The notes under the pieces were generated by a model. The model saw nothing but the letters and a program-made list of their open reading frames with translations. It made no database searches and was not told where the DNA came from. Below are positions 53,195 to 62,065 of a stretch of 64,000 nt of DNA, in pieces (within the stretch, counting starts at the first letter, position 1; each line of letters begins with the position of its first letter). The stretch comes from Amycolatopsis sp. 195334CR (GTDB lineage Bacteria; Actinomycetota; Actinomycetes; Mycobacteriales; Pseudonocardiaceae). A program made the position numbers and the translations under genes. The stretch spans positions 4,766,411-4,830,410 of the forward strand of contig NZ_JAFJMJ010000001.1 in NCBI RefSeq assembly GCF_017309385.1, read 5' to 3'.

Positions 53195-53601
53195 TCAGGT
53201 TTTCGTGGCCCACCAGTAGAAACGCCAGCCCATGCTGCCGAATCCGGCTGGTTCCACGGCGGTGACGCTGGCCACCCGCCCGGCGGACCTCGCCGCCAGG
53301 TTGAGCGCGAGCCAGCCGCCGCGGGAGATGCTGGCCAGGTGCACCCGGGGGTGGCCGATGCCGGTGAGCACCTCGGCCAGCCAGGCAGCGTGCTCCCCGG
53401 CGTCCCGCACCGGGCGGCTCAACCTGCCGCGCCCCGGCTCGTCGATGGTGTCCACGGCGAAACCGGGTGTTCTTCGCTCAGGGGGTACCACGAGACGGAG
53501 GTACTGAGCGCACCGTGGAGCAACACGATCGGCACACCCCGTCCCGTTGCCGCAGCGCCTCGTTGTGGGCGCTGGTTGCCCACCGCGGGTGGCGCAGGCA
53601 T
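53195..53601 (-). pseudogene. Frameshifted, truncated alpha/beta hydrolase
   Basis: One frame carries the N-terminal part, GVPIVLLHGALSTSVSWYPL. About 40 bases on, a different frame resumes with FAVDTIDEPGRGRLSRPVRD and reaches a nucleophile region, LASISRGGWLALNLA. The expected oxyanion-hole, nucleophile and order are those of a single hydrolase, but the frame changes near 53450-53490, and about half of the C-terminal sequence, including the His, is missing. Confidence 0.7.
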
Positions 53602-53602
53602 T

Positions 53603-53632
53603 ATGAACGCAGGTTCATGAACGCGTGTTCAT
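53603..53632. promoter_or_regulatory. Two tandem TetR operators before the methyltransferase
   Basis: ATGAAC, four bases, GTTCAT occurs twice (53603-53618 and 53617-53632), sharing two bases. Both copies are perfect in their arms and sit just ahead of the GAGGAGG site. Confidence 0.8.
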
Positions 53633-53646
53633 AGAGGAGGTACCGC

Positions 53647-54501
53647 ATGTCCGGCATCGTCAACACCGCGCAAGCTGAGGCCTGGAACGGCTACGAGGGC
53701 GAGCACTGGGCCTCCCACGACGATCGGTACGACGCGGTCAACGGGGGCTTCAACGAGTTCGTGCTCGAGGCGGCCGGCATCACCGAGTCCGACCGCGTGC
53801 TCGACCTCGGCTGCGGCAACGGCCAGCTGACCCGGCAGGCCGCCCGCCGCGCGCATCGGGGCCGGGTGGTCGGCGTCGATCTCTCCGGGCCGATGCTCGC
53901 CACCGCGCGCGCCAGGGCGAAAGCCGAAAGCCACCTCACCTTCGTGCAGGCGGACGCGCAGGTCCACCCGTTCGAGCCCGCCGGCTTCGACGTGGCGCTG
54001 AGCCGGTTCGGGGTGATGTTCTTCGCCGACCCCGTTGCCGCGTTCGCCAACGTCCATCGGGCGCTGGCACCCGGCGGGCGCCTCGCTTTCCTCTGCATGA
54101 CCGCGCTCGACGGCACCGATCTCGGCCGCGTGTTCGCCGCGATGGAGCCGTACCTGCCGCGGCCGACCGGCGCCGACGGCACCGGGCCGACCTCGTTCGC
54201 CGATCCGGCGCGCAGCCGGGAAGTGCTGTCGGCCGCCGGGTTCACCGGCATCACCTGCACCCGGGTCGAAGCCGACCAGGTCTGGGGCCGTGACGTCGAG
54301 GACGCGGCGGGCTTCATGGCCGACTGGGGACCGGTGCGCTACCACCTCGGCCTGGTCGAACCGGAAACCGCGGCGCACGCGCGCGCCGCCCTTACCGAGG
54401 CCTTGCGCCCCTTCGCCCAGGCTGACGCGGTCCGGTTGCGCGGCACGGCCTGGCTGGTCACCGCGCTCAAGCACGGAGGAGAACCGGTTGTCCCCACGTA
54501 A
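53647..54501 (+). CDS. SAM-dependent class I methyltransferase
   Basis: The protein has 284 residues. Motif I VLDLGCGNGQLT, acidic loop VVGVDLSGPML and post-motifs FDVALSRFGVMFF and LAPGGRLAFLCM are typical of UbiE-like small-molecule methyltransferases. It is co-transcribed with a TetR gene that overlaps its end by 14 bases. The substrate is unknown. Confidence 0.92.
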   Translation: MSGIVNTAQAEAWNGYEGEHWASHDDRYDAVNGGFNEFVLEAAGITESDRVLDLGCGNGQLTRQAARRAHRGRVVGVDLSGPMLATARARAKAESHLTFVQADAQVHPFEPAGFDVALSRFGVMFFADPVAAFANVHRALAPGGRLAFLCMTALDGTDLGRVFAAMEPYLPRPTGADGTGPTSFADPARSREVLSAAGFTGITCTRVEADQVWGRDVEDAAGFMADWGPVRYHLGLVEPETAAHARAALTEALRPFAQADAVRLRGTAWLVTALKHGGEPVVPT

Positions 54502-55093
54502 AGCGGCCGCGCTGCGGCACACCGACGGCCGTTCGCTCCGCGAGCACCTGATCGCCACCGCCGGGCGGATGATCTCCGCCCGTGGCACGGCCGGGCTCAC
54601 CGTGCGGGCGATCGCGCGGGAGGCGGGCGTCGCCGACGGTGTGCTGTACAACCACTTCGCCGACAAGGAGGAACTGCTGGCGAACGCGTTGCGCGCGCAC
54701 GTCCGTGCCGTGGAGGCGGAACTCGGCGAACTGCCCGAGCCCGGTTCCGGCACCATCGAGGGAAACCTGCGCGCGCACCTGGACTACGGGCTGGCGCTGC
54801 ACCGGGGCATCCTGCCCGCGTTCACCGGGCTGCTCGCCCAGCCCGCCGTGCTCACCCGGTTCGGCGAACTCGACGGCGGCGGGGACGAGTGGCGCGACCG
54901 GCTGCGCAAGTACCTGCGCGCCGAGCGCGCGCTCGGCAGGCTGGCCGCCGACGCGCGGGTGGACGCGGCGGCGGCGATGCTGGTCGGGCTCTGCCACGAG
55001 GCGGTGCTGTCCGGCCTGCTCCCGCACACCGGGCGCGCCCGGCCCCCGGCCGTGCGGGACGTGATCGATGTGCTGCTGTCGGGGATCAGCTGA
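54488..55093 (+). CDS. TetR-family regulator of the methyltransferase operon
   Basis: The protein has 201 residues from a TTG at 54488, chosen because GGAGGA lies seven bases upstream. The DNA-binding segment AIAREAGVADGVLYNHFADKEEL is canonical. It overlaps the methyltransferase by 14 bases and presumably represses the shared promoter through the tandem ATGAAC-N4-GTTCAT sites. Confidence 0.88.
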   Translation: MSPRKAAALRHTDGRSLREHLIATAGRMISARGTAGLTVRAIAREAGVADGVLYNHFADKEELLANALRAHVRAVEAELGELPEPGSGTIEGNLRAHLDYGLALHRGILPAFTGLLAQPAVLTRFGELDGGGDEWRDRLRKYLRAERALGRLAADARVDAAAAMLVGLCHEAVLSGLLPHTGRARPPAVRDVIDVLLSGIS

Positions 55094-55424
55094 GCACCAG
55101 CGAAGCCGCCGCCGGGGCCAGGTACAGCAGCGGGGCCGGGATGTGCGCCCACGACCGCGCCCGCAGCACGGTGACCAGCGCACCGGTGAAGTACAGCACC
55201 AGCCCGATCGCCGCGGCCACGCCGACCCACGGCACGAAGAGCCCGGCGATCAGCCCGGCCGCACCGGCCAGTTTCGTGCCGGCCAGCCACGGCCACCACG
55301 ACCGCGGCACGCCGTAGTCGGCCAGCGGCCCCACCACGAATTCCGCCTTGGAGTAGATCGCGAAGGCCGAGAACGCGGCGAGCGCGGCGGCGACGGTGGT
55401 GACGACGACGTAGGTGGTGGACAT
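55086..55424 (-). CDS. DoxX-like small membrane protein
   Basis: The protein has 112 residues and four membrane helices: KAEFVVGPLADYGVPRSWW after helix 1, then AGTKLAGAAGLIAGLFVPWVG, split here. The pattern is that of DoxX/DUF4870-like membrane proteins, associated with thiol or quinone redox balance. It overlaps the TetR end by eight bases. Confidence 0.82.
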   Translation of the reverse strand: MSTTYVVVTTVAAALAAFSAFAIYSKAEFVVGPLADYGVPRSWWPWLAGTKLAGAAGLIAGLFVPWVGVAAAIGLVLYFTGALVTVLRARSWAHIPAPLLYLAPAAASLVLS

Positions 55425-55491
55425 CCGGACTCCTCATCCGTGCGGGCAGGTCATCGGGTCGACCCGCCCGCCGCCGAGGATGTGACACGGG

Positions 55492-58014
55492 CTAGGAGTA
55501 GTCGTTGAACTGCACGGTCACCGTGTGCCCGGCCGACGGCCAGTTGACCACCGGCACCGTGCGCGCCCGCCCGCCACCACCCCGGGCCACCTCGGTGACG
55601 CGGATGGTCCCGGCGGGCTGGGCGGCCAGGTAGGTGTCGACCGCGGTCAGGAACGGCAGGGCGTTGAACGGGGGCAGCACGGTACCCGGCGCGGAGGTCA
55701 GGTCGCAGTTGTCGTCGAAGGCGAACGCGGCGAGCACCTGGCGCGCCCGGGGTGCGACGGCCGGGCCGAGCAGGTTGACGCCGTCGAACTCCAGGCGGTC
55801 GCTGTCGGCCTGGTCGGACCACCACTCACGCCCGCGCAGCACGGTGACCGCGGTGTGCGTGGGGCACTTGTCGACGTAGTCCCCGATGCCGCCCGGCGCG
55901 GAGACCTGCAACCGGAGGAACCGGTCGCTGCGCTCGAACGGCTCGAAGTAGTAGTGGTACGTCTGCTCGCCTTCGCGGAGCAGAACGGCCTCGTAGTGCT
56001 TGTGCCCGTTGACCTTCAGCGGCCCGAACGAGCCGTCCGGCGCGGTCGGCAGGTCGTGCGCGGGCGCTCCGCGACGCACCCCGTCGACGACCTCCCACAC
56101 CTGCAACCGACCGGCGATCCCGGTGTTCTGCGGGAAGTGGACCGCGCGGCCGGAGATCCGGACCAGGCCGGGTGGTTCGGGGACCACCTCGGTGGTGATC
56201 GGCGGCCGTCCGCGCAGGAACTGGTGGATGTGCCCGAAACTCTCCGCGGCGGTGGCGGTTTCGGTGTGCCCGAGGTGCGTTAGACGGACGTTGACCGCGC
56301 CACCGATGCTGCCCTCGGGTTGCAGGCCGCCCCACAGCGCGAGCGTCGGCACGCCGCCGGGCTGGGTGGCACTGGACCGGCCGTCGACGTTGACGTACCG
56401 GTGCACCAGCGCCGCCCGGTCCGGCGTGGCGAGGAAGGCGTGCATCACCGTGGTACCCCGCGAATGCGCGATTATGTCCACTGTGGACGAACCGGTGCGC
56501 GCCCGGACGTCGGCGACGAACGCGTCGAGCCCGGTGATGGCGTGGTCGTTGGTCAGGATGCTGGTGTCGTACTCGTAGGAGAACAGCCGCTCGTCGGCGT
56601 AACCGTTGACGGAGAAGCGTTTCGCGTTGGACTGCCACTGGTGCGCCGAGCCCTGGTGACCGTGCACGAAGATCACCGGCGTGCTGCCGCCCGCGGCGTC
56701 GTCGTGGTTCTGCTTCGCGTCGGCGGCGAGCAGGTACCCGGCGCGGACGTTGCGCGCGTCCGCCACGGCGACCTGGTCGGTGTAGTACTCCACGCTGGGG
56801 TAGAGCTTCGCCAGGGTCGCCTGGTCGAACGGCTGGTAGGTGCCGAAGAGCTGGCAGAACGTCTCGCCGCTGTTGTCCCCGGTGTTCAGCGCGGTCGGCA
56901 CCGAGACCTGCGAAAGCCGGATCCCGCCCACGGCCAGCCCGAGTTCGTCGCGTTTCTTGACCGGGCCGTCGAATTCCAGCGGCGGCGCGGTCGGTGGTGG
57001 CGTCCCGCGCTCGGCCCAGCGCCGCAGGTGCTCGTACGCGGCGGCCGTGACGTGGTGCACCGGAACCCGGCTGAACGGTGGCTTGTCGCAGTCGTACTGG
57101 GGTGCCGCGCCGAGATCGCGCTCGGAGATCGGCGCGCGGTAGACCTGACCCTGGTACCCCGAATGCGCGCCGCCCGCGACCTCCCACCGGCGGAACTGCG
57201 CGGTGTCCGGCGGGCGGTGGGGGTTGCGCACATCGGTCTCGGACAGGATCTGGAACACGGGTTCCTTGCCGACCCGGGTCGGCGCGCTGCCGACCACGAA
57301 CGCGTACCCGTCGAACACCGGCGTCTGGTGCGGAAGGACCTTGTCGTAGAGCACGGTCATCCGGCCCGCCGACTGGGAAGCGCCGATGGCGAGCAGCGTG
57401 CGCGGCTTCAGCCCGCCCAGCACCGCGCCGGTTTCCACGGCGTGGCCCGCCTGCGTGAAGATGTCGTAGGACAGCTCGTCGGCGTTGTGGCGACCGCCGC
57501 CGGTCACGTCGAGAGTGCCGTAGCGCGCCGGGCTCCACCCGCGGAGGTGGTCGACGCCGACCCGCTGGGCCGACACCCCGATCCACGCGTGCCCCGCGCG
57601 GAGCACCGATTCCGCGTTCCACAACGCGTCCAGGTCGTACCCGGCGGTCACGTTCTGCCATTCGACCAGCGCCGTCCCGCTGAAGTCCTCGGCCCGCGCA
57701 GGCCGCCGCACCACCACGCGCGTGGTGTACGGGACGTCGGTGCCCACCTGCGTGCCGTCGGCCGCCCAGCCGTCGGCGAGGCCGGAGACGTGGAACTCCT
57801 GCTCCAGGTAACCCCGCGCGGCGAGGTCGGCGGGAGTGGAGAAGAACGGGTAGGTGTCCTCGATCCGTTCGGCCTTCGGATCACCGGGCACGGTGCCGGG
57901 CAACGGGCCGACGACCTGAGGCACCAGAGACGCCGGAGGCGCGGCGGTGGCGGGCAAGGAGGTCGGGAGGAGCAGGCTGACCGCTAGGACCAAGCCCCAC
58001 ACGGACTTCGACAT
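55492..58014 (-). CDS. Secreted fusion of two alpha/beta hydrolases
   Basis: The protein has 840 residues from the ATG at 58014. A signal peptide ends near PATAA (residue 25). Residues about 30-440 form one hydrolase with elbow GASQSAG (Ser213). Residues about 445-840 form a second lipase with VHGHQGSAHQW, nucleophile AHSRGTT (Ser518), and a C-terminal beta domain beginning VRISGRAVHFPQNTGIAG, like lipases with a lipid-binding C-terminal domain. Each half is usually a separate protein. The fusion suggests sequential or broad ester hydrolysis outside the cell. Confidence 0.85.
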   Translation of the reverse strand: MSKSVWGLVLAVSLLLPTSLPATAAPPASLVPQVVGPLPGTVPGDPKAERIEDTYPFFSTPADLAARGYLEQEFHVSGLADGWAADGTQVGTDVPYTTRVVVRRPARAEDFSGTALVEWQNVTAGYDLDALWNAESVLRAGHAWIGVSAQRVGVDHLRGWSPARYGTLDVTGGGRHNADELSYDIFTQAGHAVETGAVLGGLKPRTLLAIGASQSAGRMTVLYDKVLPHQTPVFDGYAFVVGSAPTRVGKEPVFQILSETDVRNPHRPPDTAQFRRWEVAGGAHSGYQGQVYRAPISERDLGAAPQYDCDKPPFSRVPVHHVTAAAYEHLRRWAERGTPPPTAPPLEFDGPVKKRDELGLAVGGIRLSQVSVPTALNTGDNSGETFCQLFGTYQPFDQATLAKLYPSVEYYTDQVAVADARNVRAGYLLAADAKQNHDDAAGGSTPVIFVHGHQGSAHQWQSNAKRFSVNGYADERLFSYEYDTSILTNDHAITGLDAFVADVRARTGSSTVDIIAHSRGTTVMHAFLATPDRAALVHRYVNVDGRSSATQPGGVPTLALWGGLQPEGSIGGAVNVRLTHLGHTETATAAESFGHIHQFLRGRPPITTEVVPEPPGLVRISGRAVHFPQNTGIAGRLQVWEVVDGVRRGAPAHDLPTAPDGSFGPLKVNGHKHYEAVLLREGEQTYHYYFEPFERSDRFLRLQVSAPGGIGDYVDKCPTHTAVTVLRGREWWSDQADSDRLEFDGVNLLGPAVAPRARQVLAAFAFDDNCDLTSAPGTVLPPFNALPFLTAVDTYLAAQPAGTIRVTEVARGGGGRARTVPVVNWPSAGHTVTVQFNDYS

Positions 58015-58098
58015 GTTGGCTCCCACACGGCGATGGGCGAGACCTGGCGAACGTAACCGGCCCGCCACGCCGGGTGCCAGGAACGTGAGACCGCGGTC

Positions 58099-58656
58099 TC
58101 AGCCGGGGCGCAGCACCGCCAGGGCCGCCCGCTCGACCAGTTCGGGATCGGGGGCGGGCGCGCCGAGGAGCTCGGCGTAGACGGCGGATTCGATGATGCG
58201 CACGTACAGGTAGGCCATCTGGTCGAGCGCGGTGGGCGACCACGGCCGGTCCCGGTGCGCCTCGCGCAGGATCTCGCGCTGCACCGAAACCACCCGCCGG
58301 TGCACCACGCCGGAGGTGGTGAACAGCACGCGTGCGGCGGTTTCCGGTTCGCTGCGCAGGAAAGCGCGGAACGGCAGTGCCGCGTGCAGCTGGCCGACGA
58401 ACCACCGCGTGACTTCCAGAACGCCCTCGTCACCCGCGTGCCTGCGTCGTCGCCGGGCCGTGGCCAGCAGGCGGTCGGTGAACCGCCACAGCACCTCACC
58501 CAGCAGGCCGTCCCGGCTGTGCGCCACCCGGTAGAGCGTGGCGCGGCTGACCGCGAGGCTCGCCGCCAGCCGGTCCATGTCGACCCCGCCGTGCTCCAGG
58601 AAGAACCGGCACGCACCGCGCACGACCTGCTCGTGGCTGACCACCCGGCCCGTCAT
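58099..58656 (-). CDS. TetR-family regulator (QsdR-like)
   Basis: The protein has 185 residues from the ATG at 58656, preceded by GGAGG. DNA-binding MDRLAASLAVSRATLYRV lies near residue 30, with a mainly helical C-domain. It follows the S9 peptidase gene by 28 bases, on the same strand, and precedes the hydrolase fusion, so either could be its target. Confidence 0.87.
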   Translation of the reverse strand: MTGRVVSHEQVVRGACRFFLEHGGVDMDRLAASLAVSRATLYRVAHSRDGLLGEVLWRFTDRLLATARRRRRHAGDEGVLEVTRWFVGQLHAALPFRAFLRSEPETAARVLFTTSGVVHRRVVSVQREILREAHRDRPWSPTALDQMAYLYVRIIESAVYAELLGAPAPDPELVERAALAVLRPG

Positions 58657-58684
58657 CGCCGCCTCCCGCGCTCGCTCCCCGCCA

Positions 58685-60433
58685 TCATGGCGTGCGCAGG
58701 ACCGCGAACCAATCACGCATGCGCCGCAACAGGTCCAGCTGGTGGTCCCGTTCGCTGATCCGGTGGCCCTCACGCGGGTAGACGATGAACTCGTGCGGCA
58801 CACCGTGGTGGCGCAGCGCGCGGTGGTAGCAGATGGCCTGGCTCAGCGGAACGTTCGTGTCGTTCTCGCCGTGCACGATCAGGACCGGCGTGGTCACCTT
58901 CGCGGCGTGGGTCACCGGGCTGAGTTCGGCGGGCAGCTCGCGGTTCGTCCAGTACATGCCGCCGCCGAGCCCGCTTTCCAGCACGCCTTCCTCGCCGGTG
59001 GCCACGAGCATGCCCCAGTCGCTGATCCCGGCCCCGACCAGCGCGGCCTTGAACCGCCCGGTCTGCCCGACCGCCCAGGCGGCGAAGAACCCGCCGTGGC
59101 TCCAGCTGCCGATGCCCAGCCGGTCCGGATCGGCCACCCCCTGCTCGATCAGCAGGTCGATGCCGGTGAGCACGTCGGTCCATTCCTCGCGCCCGACCGC
59201 ACCGGCCACCGACGCCGCGAACTCGTGCCCGTGACCGCGCCCGCCACGCGGGTTCGGCAGGAACACCGCGTGCCCGTCGGCGGCGAACCACTGCGCGGAG
59301 GGGAACCAGTGCAGGGAAAGCTCGTCGGCGTACCGGCCGTACGGGCCGCCGTGCGGGATCGTGATGAGCGGGAACGGCCCGTCCTCGCGGGTGCGGCCCG
59401 GCGGCAGGATCAGCAGGCCGTCCAGGTCGAGACCGTCGGATGCCTGGTAGGACAGGCGTTCCTGGGTGCCCCAGTCGATGCCGCGCAGTTCCGGCCGGGT
59501 GTCGCTGAGCTGTTCCAGTGGCCCTTCCGGCGGGCCCGCGTGCACGTTCCTCGGTTCGTAGCTGGTGCTCGCGAGCAGCGCGATCCGCTCGCTCGAAACG
59601 CTCAGCGCCGACAGGCTTCCCCGGTGGTGGAGCACTTTCTGGAACGTCTCGCCGGTAAGGCGGTACAGCGCGGTGTCGAGGCCTTCTTCGAAGAGAACGA
59701 GCGGATCGCCGTCGGGTGACGGCACCAGTTCGACCGGGCAGCGGGGCTGACCGGCGGTCAGGTTGCGGTGATCCGCGTCGAACACCGCGAAGCCGCCGAT
59801 CGGCTGCGTGTTGGCGAGATAGGTGATCCGCCATTCGCCGCCCGACCGCCGCCAGACCGGCGAATGCGCCAGCAACTCCGTCTCGCCGAGGTGCTCGACG
59901 TGCCCGGTCTCCAGTGCGACGAGGTGCAGTTCGGTGGTGGGGTGCACGGGATCCTGGTCGGGCGTGGCCCTGGTGAGCACGGCGAGCAGGTCGTCGCCGG
60001 GCCGCCGCGCGAGTTCGAGCACGTGCCTGCCCGGCAGCACGTCGAGCGGCCGGACCTCGCCGTTGTCCAGCAGGGCCAAGCCGTTGACCGCCGGTGGATC
60101 GGTCCAGACCACCGGATCCCGGTGGTGCGCAGGCGGTTCGGTCACCAGTACCACCCGGCCGTCGTCGAGCGGCAGGCAGTCGGACACCCCGCCGGCGAGC
60201 TTTTCCCCGCCCTCCGGGGAAATCCGGTGCAGCTCGCCCGCGTGGACGTAGTACAGCCAGCGCGAGTCGGGCGACCAGCGGAGTCCGGTGCCGCGCACCC
60301 CCAGCGAGCCGGTCGAGGCCAGCCACAGCTCGCCGCCCACCAGGTAGGCGACCTCGCGGCCGTCCGGCGAGATCCGGGGTTCGGCGGGGGTGGCGGCGTC
60401 GGTGATCAGTTCGGCGGTCAGTTCGGTTCCCAC
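58685..60433 (-). CDS. S9 prolyl oligopeptidase-family peptidase
   Basis: The protein has 582 residues from a GTG at 60433. The N-terminal two-thirds is a beta-propeller with repeats such as RISPDGREVAYL and RWSPDSRWLYYV. The catalytic domain has ITIPHGGPYGRY, nucleophile GSWSHGGFF, acid in HGENDTNVP and His in EGHRIS. It cleaves short peptides at the propeller-gated active site. It diverges from a nitroreductase gene with a gap of about 29 bases. Confidence 0.92.
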   Translation of the reverse strand: MGTELTAELITDAATPAEPRISPDGREVAYLVGGELWLASTGSLGVRGTGLRWSPDSRWLYYVHAGELHRISPEGGEKLAGGVSDCLPLDDGRVVLVTEPPAHHRDPVVWTDPPAVNGLALLDNGEVRPLDVLPGRHVLELARRPGDDLLAVLTRATPDQDPVHPTTELHLVALETGHVEHLGETELLAHSPVWRRSGGEWRITYLANTQPIGGFAVFDADHRNLTAGQPRCPVELVPSPDGDPLVLFEEGLDTALYRLTGETFQKVLHHRGSLSALSVSSERIALLASTSYEPRNVHAGPPEGPLEQLSDTRPELRGIDWGTQERLSYQASDGLDLDGLLILPPGRTREDGPFPLITIPHGGPYGRYADELSLHWFPSAQWFAADGHAVFLPNPRGGRGHGHEFAASVAGAVGREEWTDVLTGIDLLIEQGVADPDRLGIGSWSHGGFFAAWAVGQTGRFKAALVGAGISDWGMLVATGEEGVLESGLGGGMYWTNRELPAELSPVTHAAKVTTPVLIVHGENDTNVPLSQAICYHRALRHHGVPHEFIVYPREGHRISERDHQLDLLRRMRDWFAVLRTP

Positions 60434-60462
60434 AACGCCCCAACCTAGCGACAATGGCCGCC

Positions 60463-61146
60463 ATGTGGACGCCCAACTACGGACACCCCTTCGAGCCGAT
60501 GCCCTACCGGCCCGCTCGAACGCCCGCGGAGCAGTCGCTGGCCACCGCCGCCGACCTGCGCCGCCGCATGGACACCCGCCGCACGGTGCGGGAGTTCTCC
60601 ACCGATCCGGTCCCCGAGCAGGTGGTGCTGGACGCCATCGCGGTGGCCGCCACCGCGCCCAGCGGGGCGCACCAGCAGCCGTGGACCTTCGTGCTGGTCT
60701 CCGACGACGAGGTCAAGCAGCGCATCCGCGAGGCCGCCGAGGAGGAGGAACGCGTCTCCTACGAAGGCAGGCTGGGGGAGGAGTGGCTGTCCGCACTGCG
60801 GCCGCTCGGCACCGACGCGGTCAAGACCCACCTCACCGACGCGCCCTACCTGATCGTGGTCTTCCAGCAGCGCTACTTCCTCGACGAGCACGGCGAAACG
60901 CACAAGCACTACTACGTCGACGAGTCGGTGGGCATCGCGGTCGGCATGCTGCTCACCGCGCTGCACCTGTCCGGGCTGGCCGCGCTGACGCACACGCCGT
61001 CGCCGATGCGGTTCCTCGGTGAACTGCTGGACCGGCCGCGCAACGAGAAGGCGTTCGCGGTCATCCCGGTCGGCTACCCGGCCGACGACTGCGTGGTGCC
61101 GAACCTGGTGCGCAAATCGCTGGACCAGGTGCTGGTGCGCCGCTGA
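60463..61146 (+). CDS. Nitroreductase-fold flavoprotein, iodotyrosine deiodinase-like
   Basis: The protein has 227 residues from the ATG at 60463 (60454 is also possible). FMN contacts are RRTVREFS and TAPSGAHQQPWTFVLVSD. The active-site lid EEERVSYEGRLGEEW and K121 keep the E-x3-Y...K spacing (Glu96, Tyr100, Lys121) that binds halotyrosine in iodotyrosine deiodinases. Bacterial homologues of that group dehalogenate halotyrosines. It could remove halogen from tyrosine or a halogenated natural product. Confidence 0.85.
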   Translation: MWTPNYGHPFEPMPYRPARTPAEQSLATAADLRRRMDTRRTVREFSTDPVPEQVVLDAIAVAATAPSGAHQQPWTFVLVSDDEVKQRIREAAEEEERVSYEGRLGEEWLSALRPLGTDAVKTHLTDAPYLIVVFQQRYFLDEHGETHKHYYVDESVGIAVGMLLTALHLSGLAALTHTPSPMRFLGELLDRPRNEKAFAVIPVGYPADDCVVPNLVRKSLDQVLVRR

Positions 61147-61149
61147 GGG

Positions 61150-61494
61150 TCAGTGCGGCTGGCTGTACTGCTGCGGTTGCTGCTGCCACTGCGGCGGGGT
61201 CGGCACCGGCTTCGGCCGGTTGCCGACCGCCGCGGCGGCGACCATGAAGCCGACCCCGGTCAGCGAGAGCATGATCTGCAGGGCGAAGTGGTCGGCGTCC
61301 AGGCGCAGCAGGGAATCGGAGCTGTGCGTGGTGTTGCACTCGACCCGCGCGGAGGCCTTGTCCGGCGGCTCGCAGGTCCATTCCAGCGACCCGCGCAGGC
61401 GGGCTTCGTCGGACATGACGGCGGCGACGCCGAAGGCCGAGCCGAGGAAGAGGAAACCGAGGATCAGGAAGGTGAGCTTCACCGCCGCCAGCAT
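61150..61494 (-). CDS. Small two-helix membrane protein with Gln-rich tail
   Basis: The protein has 114 residues. Helices lie at about 5-27 and 70-90, with a Cys-containing outer loop between (LEWTCEPPDKASARVECNTT). The C-terminal tail is Pro/Gln-rich (PPQWQQQPQQ). No family is recognised. It converges on the deiodinase-like gene with a 3-base gap. Confidence 0.65.
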   Translation of the reverse strand: MLAAVKLTFLILGFLFLGSAFGVAAVMSDEARLRGSLEWTCEPPDKASARVECNTTHSSDSLLRLDADHFALQIMLSLTGVGFMVAAAAVGNRPKPVPTPPQWQQQPQQYSQPH

Positions 61495-61627
61495 CCGGGC
61501 CGCGCTTTCATGGCGCTTTCACGTGTGGGTCGATCGGACCCTGGGCAGGCCGGACCCCCCGATTTAAGTTGCTTGTTGTCGAACTGATCGCCCGATGAGT
61601 CAATCGGCAACTGCGGGGAGAACAGGG

Positions 61628-62020
61628 ATGAACGGAAAACTGCGCCGGTTCGCGGTGGTGCTGGCGGTGGCCGCCGGCGGGCTCGGGATCTCGGCGGGGA
61701 GCGCGCAGGCGGCGAGCTTCGTGCCGATTCCCGGCAACTACGAATACAACCCGGACCGCGGGGCGTGGCACGACTACTGCACGCTCTCGCCGGACATGCC
61801 GGTGGTCCCGCCGTGGGGTCAGGTCGACTTCCGCGGCCCGTGCGCGAACCACGACATGTGCGAGGAAGCGGGCGGGGCCAACACCCTGCGCTGCGACCGC
61901 CTCTTCTTCGACCTGATGCACCAGCAGTGCGAGCACACCTTCGGTACCGGCCCCGCGCGCGGCCCGTGCGATTTCATCGCCGACACCTACTACAACGCCG
62001 TCCGCAACACCGGGAACTGA
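61628..62020 (+). CDS. Secreted prokaryotic phospholipase A2
   Basis: The protein has 130 residues. A signal peptide ends near SAQA (about residue 28). The catalytic loop DFRGPCANHDMCEEAGG has the His-Asp pair and flanking Cys of PF09056-type phospholipase A2, as in Streptomyces violaceoruber. RCDRLFFDLMHQQC supplies the second helix. It hydrolyses sn-2 ester bonds outside the cell with Ca. Confidence 0.92.
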   Translation: MNGKLRRFAVVLAVAAGGLGISAGSAQAASFVPIPGNYEYNPDRGAWHDYCTLSPDMPVVPPWGQVDFRGPCANHDMCEEAGGANTLRCDRLFFDLMHQQCEHTFGTGPARGPCDFIADTYYNAVRNTGN

Positions 62021-62027
62021 CCGGCTC

Positions 62028-62056
62028 GGCCCGGCCGTGCCAGGGCCGGCCGGGCC
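62028..62056. terminator. Bidirectional hairpin terminator
   Basis: GGCCCGGCCG and CGGCCGGGCC form perfect 10-base arms between the phospholipase and the converging RraA-like gene. Confidence 0.75.
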
Positions 62057-62065
62057 GTTCCCTTT

